A stretch of 64,000 nt of DNA from Streptomyces hyderabadensis (GTDB lineage Bacteria; Actinomycetota; Actinomycetes; Streptomycetales; Streptomycetaceae): contig NZ_JAIOJZ010000001.1 of the NCBI RefSeq assembly GCF_020404845.1, forward strand, positions 372,001-436,000. The letters run 5' to 3'. The notes beneath the pieces are model-generated. The model was given only the letters and a program-made list of their open reading frames with translations. It had not been told where the DNA came from and did not search any database. Made by a program: the position numbers and the translations under genes. Below are positions 34,895 through 43,368 of this stretch, piece by piece (within the stretch, counting starts at the first letter, position 1; the number at the start of each line of letters is the position of its first letter).

Positions 34895-36148
34895 ATGAAC
34901 GTCCGCCGTCGCAGCAGCGCCGCGGCTCTGGCCGCCATAGCCGTGATCGGCGCCGCCACCGCGCCCGCAGTCGCCGCCGATCCGTCGCCGTCCGCCTCCG
35001 CGTCCCCGTCCGCACCCGCCGGGCTCTACGGGACCACCGACCCCCAGTACGACGGCGTGTGGCGCCAGTCCCTCGCGCTGCTCGCGCAGGACACGGCGGG
35101 CGTGGTCCCGTCCTCGACGGCCGTGAAGTGGCTCACGGACCAGCAGTGCGCGAACGGCGCCTTCGCCCCCTTCCGCGCCGACCCGGCGGCGGCCTGCGAC
35201 GCCAAGACCCCGGTCGACACCAACAACACGGCCGCCGCCGTCCAGGCCCTGTGGGCCGTCGGCGGACACGGCGACGTCGTCGAGGACGCCCTCGGCTGGC
35301 TGAAGTCCGTGCAGAACGAGGACGGCGGCTGGGGCTACAGCCCCGGCACCCCCAGCGACGTCAACTCCACCTCCGTCGTCATCGGCGCCCTGACCGCCAC
35401 GGAGACGGACCCCGGGAAGGTGGTCAAGGACGGCAAGTCCCCGTACGACGCGCTGCTGACCTTCGCCCTGCCCTGCGCGAAGGACAAGGGCGCGGGCGCC
35501 TTCGCCTTCCAGCCCGACAAGGACGGCAAGCTGCTCCCCAACGCGGACGCGACCGCCGCCGGTGTCCTCGGCGCGCTCGGCAAGGGCCTGGTCACCGAGG
35601 CCGGCGACAAGGCCGACGCCGCCTCGTGCACCGACTCGGACAAGCCCACCCGGGAGGGCGCCGCCGCCAACGCCGCCGCGTATCTCACCGCCACGCTCGC
35701 CAAGGACGGCCACCTCGTCTCCGCCCTCGGCGGCTCCGCCGACCAGCCCGACTACGGCAACACGGCCGACGCGGTGGTCGCCCTCGCCGCGCAGGGCGGG
35801 GCGGACCGGGCGGCCGAGCCGCTGGCCTGGCTGGAGAAGAACGCCGCGAAGTGGGCCGCGGAGAGCGGCCCGGCCGCCTACGCCCAGCTGATCTTCGCCG
35901 CCCACGCCACGGGCACCGACCCGCGCGACTTCGGTGGCACGGACCTGGTGGCGAAGCTGAACGCGACCGGACCGGCCCCGCAGGGTGCGGCGGCGAAGGA
36001 CACGGCCACCGCGAGCGACGCGGACCCGGCGGAGGAGAAGGACGACGAATCCGGCTTCGGCGTCTGGTGGTTCGTCGGCGTCTGCCTGGTCTTCGGCATC
36101 GGCATCGGCTTCCTGCTCAGCGGCCGCAACAAGAAGCAGCAGCCGTGA
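34895..36148 (+). CDS. Surface-anchored alpha/alpha-barrel protein under B12 control
   Basis: A 417-residue exported protein: signal peptide (about 1-29, AVAA), Ser/Pro/Ala linker, a helical repeat domain of about 330 residues with prenyltransferase/squalene-cyclase-like repeats (VDTNNTAAAVQALWAVGG, WLKSVQNEDGGWGYSPGTP, DYGNTADAVVALAAQGG), then a C-terminal transmembrane segment (about 388-409) and a basic tail. The alpha domain of human intrinsic factor and transcobalamin has this same alpha6-alpha6 barrel. First gene after the B12 riboswitch; overlaps the next gene by 4 nt. I infer extracellular cobalamin binding. Confidence 0.82.
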   Translation: MNVRRRSSAAALAAIAVIGAATAPAVAADPSPSASASPSAPAGLYGTTDPQYDGVWRQSLALLAQDTAGVVPSSTAVKWLTDQQCANGAFAPFRADPAAACDAKTPVDTNNTAAAVQALWAVGGHGDVVEDALGWLKSVQNEDGGWGYSPGTPSDVNSTSVVIGALTATETDPGKVVKDGKSPYDALLTFALPCAKDKGAGAFAFQPDKDGKLLPNADATAAGVLGALGKGLVTEAGDKADAASCTDSDKPTREGAAANAAAYLTATLAKDGHLVSALGGSADQPDYGNTADAVVALAAQGGADRAAEPLAWLEKNAAKWAAESGPAAYAQLIFAAHATGTDPRDFGGTDLVAKLNATGPAPQGAAAKDTATASDADPAEEKDDESGFGVWWFVGVCLVFGIGIGFLLSGRNKKQQP

Positions 36149-36813
36149 CGCCCCGCCGCCTCGCTCTTCTCCTCCTGGCCGCGTTCCTGCTGGTCGCGAA
36201 CGCGGGTCAGGCGCAGGCCGCCGGGTACCGCTACTGGTCCTTCTGGGACCGCGACGGCGGGACATGGGTCTACGCCACCCAGGGCCCATCCCTGGTCCGC
36301 CCCTCCGACGGCGATGTGCAGGGCTTCCGCTTCGCGGTGAGCGAGGACTCGGGCGACGCGGCCCAGCCGCGCGGCACCGCGGACTTCGCGACGATCTGCG
36401 CAAAGACCCCGGCCGAGGACGGCAGCAAGCGGGTGGCGCTGGTCCTGGACTTCGGCACGGCGTCCGACGCCCCGTCCGGCGAGACCCCGCCCGCCCCGCG
36501 CACGGCCTGCGCCCGGGTCTCCCCCGAGGCGACGACGGCCGACGCCCTGGCCGCCGTCGCCGGACCCCTGCGCTACGACACCAACGCCCTGCTGTGCGCG
36601 ATCGCGGGCTACCCGAAGTCGGGCTGCGGGGAGCAGGTGTCGCAGAAGGAGAACCGGACGACCACGGCAGCCCCGGAGACCGCGGCGGCCAAGGGGGACG
36701 GGGAGGACGGGGACGGCCCGTCGGTCGGCCTCTACGCGGGCATAGCGGTGGTGGCAGCCCTGGCCGCCGCGGCAACCTGGCAAGCAAGGCGGCGCAGAAA
36801 TGCACCCCGCTGA
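36145..36813 (+). CDS. SCO2322-type exported membrane-anchored protein
   Basis: A 222-residue protein with a signal peptide (1-26, AQAA), a beta-rich domain beginning GYRYWSFWDRDGGTWVYATQGP, a conserved cysteine pair region (ICAKTP, TACARV, LLCAIAGYPKSGCG) and a C-terminal transmembrane helix followed by Arg/Lys. It belongs to the actinobacterial family named after SCO2322, of unknown function. GTG overlaps the preceding stop by 4 nt. Position in a B12-riboswitch operon suggests help in cobalamin capture, perhaps as the counterpart of the DUF4430-type beta domain of transcobalamin. Confidence 0.8.
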   Translation: MTPRRLALLLLAAFLLVANAGQAQAAGYRYWSFWDRDGGTWVYATQGPSLVRPSDGDVQGFRFAVSEDSGDAAQPRGTADFATICAKTPAEDGSKRVALVLDFGTASDAPSGETPPAPRTACARVSPEATTADALAAVAGPLRYDTNALLCAIAGYPKSGCGEQVSQKENRTTTAAPETAAAKGDGEDGDGPSVGLYAGIAVVAALAAAATWQARRRRNAPR

Positions 36814-38053
36814 AGCCGCCCAACCTGCGGGCAGTCAGGCCGCCCAACCTGCGGGCAGTCAGGCCGCCCAGCCTGCGGGCAGTCGTGCCGCTGGGGCGGC
36901 ACGGGTGGGCGCAGGCGGCACCCTGTCAGCGCGGGCAAGCGCCCCCACCCCCGCCGCCACCCACCGGCACCGGGCAACCGCCCTGCACCCCGGCGCCTGG
37001 TGGCTCTGGGCGCTAGCCCTGGGCACCGCCGCCACCCGCACCACCAACCCCCTCCTCCTCGCCCTCCTCGTCACGGTCTCCGCCTACGTCGTCATCACCC
37101 GCCGCCCGCACACCCCCTGGTCCCGCTCCTACGGCGCCTTCGTCAAACTCGCCCTCGCCGTCCTCCTCATCCGCCTGCTGTTCACCACCGTCCTGGGCTC
37201 CCCCATCCCCGGCACCCACACCCTCCTCACCCTCCCCGAAGTCCCCCTCCCCGACTGGGCGCAGGGCATCCGCCTCGGCGGCCGGGTCACCGCGGAGGGC
37301 CTCACCTTCGCGCTGTACGACGCGATGAAGCTGGCCACCCTCCTCATCTGCGTCGGCGCCGCCAACGCCCTCGCCAACCCCTCCCGCCTCCTCAAGTCCC
37401 TCCCCGGCGCCCTCTACGAGATGGGCGTCGCCGTCGTCGTCGCCCTCACCTTCGCGCCGAACCTCATCGCCGACGTCCAGCGCCTGCGCGCCGCCCGCCG
37501 CCTGCGCGGCCGCCCCGACCGCGGCGTCCGGGGCCTGCTCCAGGTGGGGCTCCCCGTCCTGGAGGGCGCCCTGGAACGCTCCGTCGCCCTCGCCGCCGCG
37601 ATGGACGCCCGCGGCTACGGCCGTACCGCCCGGGTCCCGGCCCCCGTCCGCCGTACCACCGCCGCCCTCACCCTCGGCGGCCTGCTCGGCATCTGCGCCG
37701 GGACGTACGGCCTGCTGACCGCGGCGGGCGGCACGTACGGCATCCCCGTGCTGCTGGCCGGCGTCGCCGCCGCCGTCGGCGGCCTGTGGCTCGGCGGCCG
37801 GCGCACGGTCCGCACCCGCTACCGCCCCGACCGCTGGGACGCCCGCGCCTGGCTGGTCACCGCGTCAGGCGCGGCGGTGGCGGCGCTCCTGTTCCTGGCC
37901 GCCGCCCGCGACCCGGCCGCACTGCACCCGGGGGTGGTCCCGCTGGTCGCCCCGGCCCTCCCGCTGTGGCCGGCGGCGGCCGTACTCGTCGGGCTGCTCC
38001 CGGCGTTCATCACCCCCGCACCCGAGCCCGTATCCGCCAAGGAGCCGTCGTGA
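36800..38053 (+). CDS. ECF transporter T component (EcfT)
   Basis: Energy-coupling factor transmembrane subunit of 417 residues, CbiQ/EcfT family, which links the substrate-binding S component to the ATPases. Five or more membrane helices are followed by the coupling helices with MDARGYGRTAR (A-R-G type motif) near residue 270. The first 45 residues are an Ala/Gln/Ser-rich extension from a 24-bp triplicated sequence. ATG at 36800 lies 14 nt inside the previous gene; the stop overlaps the ATPase gene by 4 nt. A later start within the repeat region cannot be excluded. Confidence 0.88.
   Translation: MHPAEAAQPAGSQAAQPAGSQAAQPAGSRAAGAARVGAGGTLSARASAPTPAATHRHRATALHPGAWWLWALALGTAATRTTNPLLLALLVTVSAYVVITRRPHTPWSRSYGAFVKLALAVLLIRLLFTTVLGSPIPGTHTLLTLPEVPLPDWAQGIRLGGRVTAEGLTFALYDAMKLATLLICVGAANALANPSRLLKSLPGALYEMGVAVVVALTFAPNLIADVQRLRAARRLRGRPDRGVRGLLQVGLPVLEGALERSVALAAAMDARGYGRTARVPAPVRRTTAALTLGGLLGICAGTYGLLTAAGGTYGIPVLLAGVAAAVGGLWLGGRRTVRTRYRPDRWDARAWLVTASGAAVAALLFLAAARDPAALHPGVVPLVAPALPLWPAAAVLVGLLPAFITPAPEPVSAKEPS
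36815..36886. repeat. Three tandem 24-bp units inside the EcfT N-terminus
   Basis: Copies at 36815-36838, 36839-36862 and 36863-36886 are nearly identical and encode AAQPAGSQ repeats. They straddle nothing else and look like a replication-slippage expansion in a disordered, possibly dispensable extension. Confidence 0.85.
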
Positions 38054-39741
38054 TCCGCTTCGAGGACGTGTCGGTCACCTACGACGGCGCGACCGAACCC
38101 ACCGTCCGGGGCATCGACTTCGAGGTCCCCGAGGGCGAACTCGTGCTGCTCGCCGGTCCCTCCGGCGTCGGCAAGTCCACCGTCCTCGGCGCGGTCGGCG
38201 GCCTCGTCCCGCACTTCACCGGCGGCACGCTGAGCGGCCGGGTCACCGTGGCCGGCCGCGACACCCGCACCCACAAGCCGCGCGAACTCGCCGACGTGGT
38301 GGGCACGGTCGGCCAGGACCCGCTGTCGCACTTCGTGACCGACACCGTCGAGGACGAACTGGCCTACGGCATGGAGTCGTTGGGCCTCGCCCCGGACGTG
38401 ATGCGCCGCCGCGTCGAGGAGACCCTGGACCTGCTGGGCCTGTCCGACCTGCGCTCCCGCCCGATCGCCACGCTCTCCGGCGGCCAGCAGCAGCGGGTCG
38501 CCATCGGCTCGGTCCTCACCCCGCACCCCGACGTCCTGGTCCTGGACGAGCCCACCTCCGCCCTGGACCCCGCCGCCGCCGAGGAGGTGCTGGCCGTCCT
38601 CCAGCGCCTGGTCCACGACCTCGGTACGACGGTCCTGCTGGCCGAGCACCGCCTGGAGCGGGTCATCCAGTACGCCGACCAGGTCGTCCTGCTCCCGGCC
38701 CCCGGCGAGGCACCGCTCATCGGCGCCCCGGCGGACGTGATGGCCGTCTCCCCGGTGTACCCGCCGGTGGTGGAGCTGGGCAGGCTGGCGGGCTGGTCGC
38801 CGCTGCCGCTGACGATCCGGGACGCCCGCCGCCGGGCGTCCGGGCTGCGGGACGGCCTGGCCGACCGGCAGATCCCGGACCGCACCCCGCCGCCGTCCGC
38901 ACCGCTCCCGGCACCCCCCGCCCCCCGGCCCGCCCCCGCCCGGTGGCGCCGCCGCGGGAAGGCCCAGCAGGCCACCTCCTCCCCTGCCCCGTACGCCGCC
39001 GAGGTCTCGTCCCTCGCCGTGCGCCGCGACCGCGTGCAGGCCCTGCGCCACGTCGACCTGACGGTCGTCCCCGGCGAGACGGTCGCCCTGATGGGCCGCA
39101 ACGGCGCCGGGAAGTCGACGCTGCTCTCGGCACTCGTGGGCCTCGTCGCACCGTCGGCGGGTTCGGTGCGGGCCGGGGACGCCGTACCGCACCGCACGGC
39201 CCCCCGGGACCTCGTACGGCGGGTCGGCCTGGTTCCGCAGGAGCCCCGGGACCTGCTGTACGCCGACACGGTCGCCGCCGAGTGCGCGGCCGCCGACCGG
39301 GACGCGGATGCGGCGCCCGGCACCTGCCGTTCCCTGCTCTCCGAACTGCTCCCCGGCGTGGCGGACGACACGCACCCCCGTGACCTGTCGGAGGGTCAGC
39401 GCCTCACCCTCGCGCTGTCCGTCGTCCTGACCGCCCGTCCGCCCCTCCTCCTCCTGGACGAGCCGACGCGCGGCCTGGACTACGCGGCGAAGGCCCGGCT
39501 GGCCGGCATCCTGCGCGCCCTGGCGGCCGAGGGTCACGCGATCGTGCTGGCCACGCACGACGTGGAACTGGCCGCCGAGCTGGCCCACCGGGTGGTCCTG
39601 CTCGCCGAGGGCGAGGTGATCGCCGACGGCCCGGCCGCGGACGTGGTGGTGGCCTCCCCGTCCTACGCCCCGCAGGTGGCGAAGGTGCTGGCGCCGCGCA
39701 AGTGGCTGACCGTGGCCCAGGTGCGGGAGGCGCTGGCATGA
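38050..39741 (+). CDS. ECF transporter ATPase, two fused ABC domains
   Basis: A 563-residue protein that joins EcfA and EcfA' in one chain. Domain 1: Walker A GPSGVGKST (about 37-45), signature LSGGQQQRV, Walker B VLVLDEPTSALD. Domain 2 (from about 315): GRNGAGKST, LSEGQRLTLAL, LLLLDEPTRGLD. A Pro/Ala-rich linker of about 40 residues lies between. GTG start overlaps EcfT stop, and its stop overlaps the S-component start. It powers uptake through EcfT and the S component; the substrate is inferred to be cobalamin or a corrinoid precursor. Confidence 0.92.
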   Translation: MIRFEDVSVTYDGATEPTVRGIDFEVPEGELVLLAGPSGVGKSTVLGAVGGLVPHFTGGTLSGRVTVAGRDTRTHKPRELADVVGTVGQDPLSHFVTDTVEDELAYGMESLGLAPDVMRRRVEETLDLLGLSDLRSRPIATLSGGQQQRVAIGSVLTPHPDVLVLDEPTSALDPAAAEEVLAVLQRLVHDLGTTVLLAEHRLERVIQYADQVVLLPAPGEAPLIGAPADVMAVSPVYPPVVELGRLAGWSPLPLTIRDARRRASGLRDGLADRQIPDRTPPPSAPLPAPPAPRPAPARWRRRGKAQQATSSPAPYAAEVSSLAVRRDRVQALRHVDLTVVPGETVALMGRNGAGKSTLLSALVGLVAPSAGSVRAGDAVPHRTAPRDLVRRVGLVPQEPRDLLYADTVAAECAAADRDADAAPGTCRSLLSELLPGVADDTHPRDLSEGQRLTLALSVVLTARPPLLLLDEPTRGLDYAAKARLAGILRALAAEGHAIVLATHDVELAAELAHRVVLLAEGEVIADGPAADVVVASPSYAPQVAKVLAPRKWLTVAQVREALA

Positions 39742-40589
39742 CCGGCGGCTCCGCTCCGCAGCGCCAGGCGCGCGCCGTACGCCTCGGCCCCCGTTCGGTC
39801 GCCGCCCTGGTGCTGGTCAGCGCGGTGGGCGTGGCGGGCTTCGGGTGGCCGTTCCTGGCCCCGCCGGACGCCTCGCTGAACGCGCACGCGCAGGACGCGC
39901 CGTGGCTGTTCGCGGGCGTGCTGGTGCTGCTGGTGGCGGTGGTGGCGGCGACGATCTCGGAGTCGGGTCTCGGCCCGAAGGCCGTGGCGATGCTCGGCGT
40001 CCTGGCGGCGGCGGGCGCGGCCCTGCGTCCCATCGGCGCGGGGACGGCCGGCCTGGAGCCGATGTTCTTCCTCATGGTGCTCAGCGGCCGGGTCCTCGGC
40101 CCCGGCTTCGGCTTCGTGCTGGGCTCGATCACCATGTTCGCGTCCGCGCTGCTGACGGGCGGGGTGGGGCCGTGGATGCCGTTCCAGATGCTGGCGATGG
40201 GCTGGTTCACGATGGGCGCGGGCCTGCTGCCGGGCCCCGACCGGCTGCGCGGCCGCGCGGAGCTGCTGATGCTGGCGGCGTACGGCTTCCTGGCGGCCTT
40301 CGCCTACGGCACGGTGATGAACCTCGCGGGCTGGACCTTCATGAACACGCTCGCCTCGAACATCGCCTTCGACCCGGACGCCTCGGTCCCCGACAACCTG
40401 GCCCGCTTCCTGGCCTACTGCCTGGCCACGTCACTGGGCTGGGACGGCGGCCGCGCCGCCATGACGGTCGTGCTGACCCTCTCCCTCGGCACCCCGCTCC
40501 TGCGGGCCCTGCGCCGCGCGACCCGCAGGGCGGCCTTCGAGGCGCCGGTCACGTTCGAGCAGGCCGACGAGGTGAGCCGCCCCACGTGA
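39738..40589 (+). CDS. ECF transporter S component, predicted cobalamin-specific
   Basis: Substrate-binding membrane subunit of 283 residues with six hydrophobic helices. The family block GPKAVAMLGVLAAAGAALRPIGAGTAGLEPMFFLMVLSGRVLGPGFGF and the WMPFQMLAMGWFTMGAGLLP loop are typical of actinobacterial ECF S proteins encoded beside these surface proteins. Overlaps the ATPase gene by 4 nt; last gene of the riboswitch operon. Specificity is inferred only from the B12 riboswitch; the CbrT family is the known comparison. Confidence 0.88.
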   Translation: MTGGSAPQRQARAVRLGPRSVAALVLVSAVGVAGFGWPFLAPPDASLNAHAQDAPWLFAGVLVLLVAVVAATISESGLGPKAVAMLGVLAAAGAALRPIGAGTAGLEPMFFLMVLSGRVLGPGFGFVLGSITMFASALLTGGVGPWMPFQMLAMGWFTMGAGLLPGPDRLRGRAELLMLAAYGFLAAFAYGTVMNLAGWTFMNTLASNIAFDPDASVPDNLARFLAYCLATSLGWDGGRAAMTVVLTLSLGTPLLRALRRATRRAAFEAPVTFEQADEVSRPT

Positions 40590-40833
40590 GCCGCCTCACC
40601 TACGAAGCGGCCTCGTAGCCGGGGACCGCTCGCCGGCCGGGCCGCACGGCGCCCCGGCGCGGCACCGGCCACCGGCGCTACGACCCTCCTTAGCAAAAGG
40701 GACGATTGCGGACGACCGGCCCGCCTGTTTCCCTGAACCGGTCGCCAGGCGCCGACGCCCTCCCGGGCAGCGGCGCCGACGCATGCCGGGCCGGTGTGCG
40801 CCGACGCCCCTGTCCCCGAAGAAAGGCCCTCCG

Positions 40834-41247
40834 TTGACCGCCGCGTCCCTCCTCCGTTCCGTCGCCACCCCGAAGAAGGCCCTCGCGGGTGCCGCCCTGG
40901 CCGCGGCCACCTGCGGCTCCCTGATCGCCGCCGCGCCCGCGCAGGCCGCGACGCCGGCCTCCTCGGCGCAGGCGACCGCGAAGAAGATGATCGGCGACTC
41001 GGCCGAGTTCCAGTGCTTCTCGAAGATCGTCGACCACGAGAGCGACTGGGACATCCACGCCACCAACGCCTCCAGCGGCGCCTACGGCCTGGTCCAGGCC
41101 CTGCCGGGCTCGAAGATGGCCTCGGCGGGCTCCGACTGGAAGACCAACGCGGCCACCCAGATCGAGTGGGGCCTGGACTACATGAAGGACCGCTACGGCA
41201 GCGCCTGCGACGCCTGGAGCTTCTGGCAGTCCAACGGCTGGTACTGA
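40834..41247 (+). CDS. Secreted lysozyme/transglycosylase-like protein
   Basis: Exported 137-residue protein. Signal peptide of about 39 residues ending AQAA, then a compact domain with CFSKIVDHESDWDIHATNASSGAYGLVQALPGSKM, the SLT/aggregation-promoting-factor type with catalytic Glu in DHESDW; ends DRYGSACDAWSFWQSNGWY. It should cut peptidoglycan glycan strands. Two cysteines may form a disulfide. TTG at 40834 is taken because AAAGG lies 8 bases upstream and the signal peptide starts there. Separate from the ECF operon (244-base gap in which I see no further element). Confidence 0.88.
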   Translation: MTAASLLRSVATPKKALAGAALAAATCGSLIAAAPAQAATPASSAQATAKKMIGDSAEFQCFSKIVDHESDWDIHATNASSGAYGLVQALPGSKMASAGSDWKTNAATQIEWGLDYMKDRYGSACDAWSFWQSNGWY

Positions 41248-41280
41248 CCCGCCTCCTCGCCCCGCTCCCCCGTTCACGAA

Positions 41281-41311
41281 GGCGGCGGCCCCTGATCCCG
41301 GGGCCGCCGCC
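41281..41311. terminator. Strong hairpin terminator
   Basis: Twelve-base perfect stem (GGCGGCGGCCCC 41281-41292 with GGGGCCGCCGCC 41300-41311), 7-base loop. It separates the converging lysozyme-like gene and DJ-1/AraC regulator gene and probably serves both. Confidence 0.8.
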
Positions 41312-41342
41312 TCCGTGTGGTGGCACGCCGCGCCAAGCCGGA

Positions 41343-42344
41343 CTAGCTGTGGGTGCTCACCGCGGTCCGGAAGCGGCGGCGGTATTCCGTCGGGGTCGTG
41401 TCGAGTCTGCGGCGGAAGGCTCTGACCAGGGTGTCGACGGTGCCGAAGCCGCAGGCGGTGGCGATGTGCTGGAGGGTCGCGTCGGTGGATTCGAGCTGCT
41501 GGCGCGCCGCTTCCACGCGCGCCGACTCGACGTACGCGTACGGGGTGGTGCCCAGCTCGGTCTTGAAGATGCGGGTGAGCTGCCGGTCGCTGACGTGGGC
41601 GTGGGCCGCGAGGTCGGCGACAGTGAGGGGCTCGGCGATGTGGCGCAGGATGTGGTGGCGGAGGTCCTCGACGCGCCGGGTCGTGGAGACCTGCTCCAGC
41701 GGGACGCTGAACTGGCTCTGTCCGCTGGGCCTCTTCAGGTACATCACGAGCTGCCGGGCCACCCGCAGCGCCACCGCCTCGCCCAGGTCGTCGGCGACGA
41801 GGGCGAGGGCGAGGTCCAGGCAGGAGCTGATGCCCGCGCCGGTCCACACGTCGCCCTCGCGGATGAAGATCGGGTCGGCGTCGACCCGGACCTCGGGATG
41901 CTCGTCGGCGAGCTGCCGCGCGGTCGACCAGTGCGTGGTGGCGCGCTTGCCGTCGAGCAGCCCGGCGGCGGCCAGGACGTGCGCTCCGACGCAGACGGAC
42001 GTGACCCGCCGGGTCCGTTCCGCGAGACGCCGCACCCACTCGACCACGGTGGGGTCGGTGAGCGCCCGGACCCGGCGCCGGTCGTCGAGTTCGACCGCGC
42101 CGGGCACGATCAGGGTGTCGATGCGCCGCCCGGACAGGTCGTCGAAGGTGGCGTCGGGCAGGACGCGGACGCCGGCGGCGGTGGTGACCGGGCCGGTGGC
42201 CGCGGCGGCGAGCAACACCTCGTAACCCGCCGCGTGCTCCGTCTCGCGCCGCGCGAGGGAGAACACCTCCGGCGGTCCGGTGACGTCGAGCAGGTCGACG
42301 CCCTCGAAGAGCACGACGACGATCAGTCGTCCCACGCAGTTCAC
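41343..42344 (-). CDS. GlxA-type regulator: DJ-1/PfpI domain plus AraC HTH
   Basis: Transcriptional regulator of about 333 residues. The N-terminal DJ-1/PfpI domain starts RLIVVVLFEGVDLLDVTGPPEVFSLA and has the nucleophile-elbow cysteine in VTSVCVGAHVLAAAGLLDG; the C-terminal AraC domain has VADLAAHAHVSDRQLTRIFK and IATACGFGTVDTLVRAFRR. Several in-frame GTG starts exist (42362, 42356, 42344, 42335); the family begins near residue 5 of my choice. Divergent from an isochorismatase gene with an inverted repeat between, so it probably controls that gene. Confidence 0.9.
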   Translation of the reverse strand: MNCVGRLIVVVLFEGVDLLDVTGPPEVFSLARRETEHAAGYEVLLAAAATGPVTTAAGVRVLPDATFDDLSGRRIDTLIVPGAVELDDRRRVRALTDPTVVEWVRRLAERTRRVTSVCVGAHVLAAAGLLDGKRATTHWSTARQLADEHPEVRVDADPIFIREGDVWTGAGISSCLDLALALVADDLGEAVALRVARQLVMYLKRPSGQSQFSVPLEQVSTTRRVEDLRHHILRHIAEPLTVADLAAHAHVSDRQLTRIFKTELGTTPYAYVESARVEAARQQLESTDATLQHIATACGFGTVDTLVRAFRRRLDTTPTEYRRRFRTAVSTHS

Positions 42345-42384
42345 GGTCCCTCCCACGGTCACCCGGCCACATCCCTACACGGTC

Positions 42385-42421
42385 ATGTCGGTATCTGCAG
42401 GTTAGACGACATTGCCGACAT
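42385..42421. promoter_or_regulatory. Inverted repeat ATGTCGG ... CCGACAT
   Basis: Seven-base perfect arms (42385-42391 and 42415-42421) with a 23-base spacer lie in the divergent promoter between the DJ-1/AraC regulator and the isochorismatase gene. A -10-like TTAGAC lies within the spacer. Position and spacing suit an AraC-type dimer site. Confidence 0.5.
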
Positions 42422-42491
42422 CACCGGGCGGCCCTAGCGTCGTAGGAGCAGGCCAACGACCGTCATTCCCAACCGAATTCAGGGAGCCACC

Positions 42492-43082
42492 GTGCCCAGA
42501 ACCACCTTGCGCCGCCTCAGCGGACTCGACGACACCCCCGCCGAGCTCGCCGACTCCACCCTCGTCCTCGTCGACTACCAGAACACCTACACGACCGGCG
42601 TGATGGAACTCGACGGCTGGCAGGACGCGCTCGACGCGGGGGCCCGGCTGCTGGCCCGCGCCCGGCGGGAGGGCGCCAAGGTCGTCCACGTCGTGCACGA
42701 CGGCGGCGAGGGCTCCCCGTACGACCTCGGGGCCGAGATCGGGCAGATCCACCCGAGCGTCGCGCCGGTGGACGGCGAGGCCCTCGTCACCAAGAAGGCG
42801 CCGGACTCCTTCTTCGGCACCGACCTCGGCGAGCACGTCGACGCGGCGGGCAACAACGACCTCGTCGTCATCGGCTTCATGACGCACATGTGCGTGGCCT
42901 TCACCGCCCAGGGCGCCTTCCTGCGCGGCAACCGCCCCACGGTCGTCGCCGACGCCTGCGCCACCCGCGCCCTGCCGGTCGCGGACACCGAACTCGACGC
43001 CCGCCAGGTCCACTACGGCGCCCTCGCCACCATCGCCGACATGTACGGGGTCGTCGTCCCGTCGCACGACTCCCTGACCTAG
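42492..43082 (+). CDS. Isochorismatase-family cysteine hydrolase
   Basis: Alpha/beta hydrolase-like amidohydrolase of 196 residues. Catalytic triad Asp28 (LVLVDYQN), Lys101/102 and Cys134 (GFMTHMCV), with the usual non-proline cis bond before it. Such enzymes hydrolyse amides like nicotinamide or N-carbamoyl compounds, or isochorismate; substrate unknown. GTG at 42492 has AGGGAG 5 bases upstream. The gene sits opposite a GlxA-like regulator. A TetR remnant continues in the same frame after its amber stop. Confidence 0.9.
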   Translation: MPRTTLRRLSGLDDTPAELADSTLVLVDYQNTYTTGVMELDGWQDALDAGARLLARARREGAKVVHVVHDGGEGSPYDLGAEIGQIHPSVAPVDGEALVTKKAPDSFFGTDLGEHVDAAGNNDLVVIGFMTHMCVAFTAQGAFLRGNRPTVVADACATRALPVADTELDARQVHYGALATIADMYGVVVPSHDSLT

Positions 43083-43271
43083 GCCGAGCTTCTCCCGCTC
43101 GTCGAAGGGCGCATGGGCACCACGGCCGGCCGGGCCGACCCGAGGGCCCGGGCGGTGATCGCGACGGCGTGCGCGTGCCTGGACGCCGCCTCGATGGCGT
43201 GGGTCGTCAACGACGGCCAGGGCGACATCATGGACCTGTACGACGAGTGCGTGGCCGCGGTACGCGGCTGA
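43083..43271 (+). pseudogene. Remnant of a TetR regulator C-terminus
   Basis: Sixty-two codons in the same frame as the preceding stop read AELLPLVEGRMGTT ... ATACACLDAASMAWV ... GDIMDLYDECVAAVRG, which looks like the last part of a TetR family ligand-binding domain. No DNA-binding half and no start codon with ribosome site is present (the only ATG is internal at 43113), so it is best seen as a decayed fragment left by a deletion or rearrangement. Confidence 0.6.
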
Positions 43272-43368
43272 TCCGCCGCCCGGTCCAGGTCAACGTTTCT
43301 GTTCGATTTATCGTCTTCGCACGTGTCCCCGCCGTGCACCCCGACGACGCCGAACGGAAAACCCGACC

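Noticed and set aside
40590-40833. ydaO-type c-di-AMP riboswitch before the lysozyme-like gene
   Set aside because: Such riboswitches precede some Streptomyces cell-wall hydrolase genes, but the conserved elements are not readable here.
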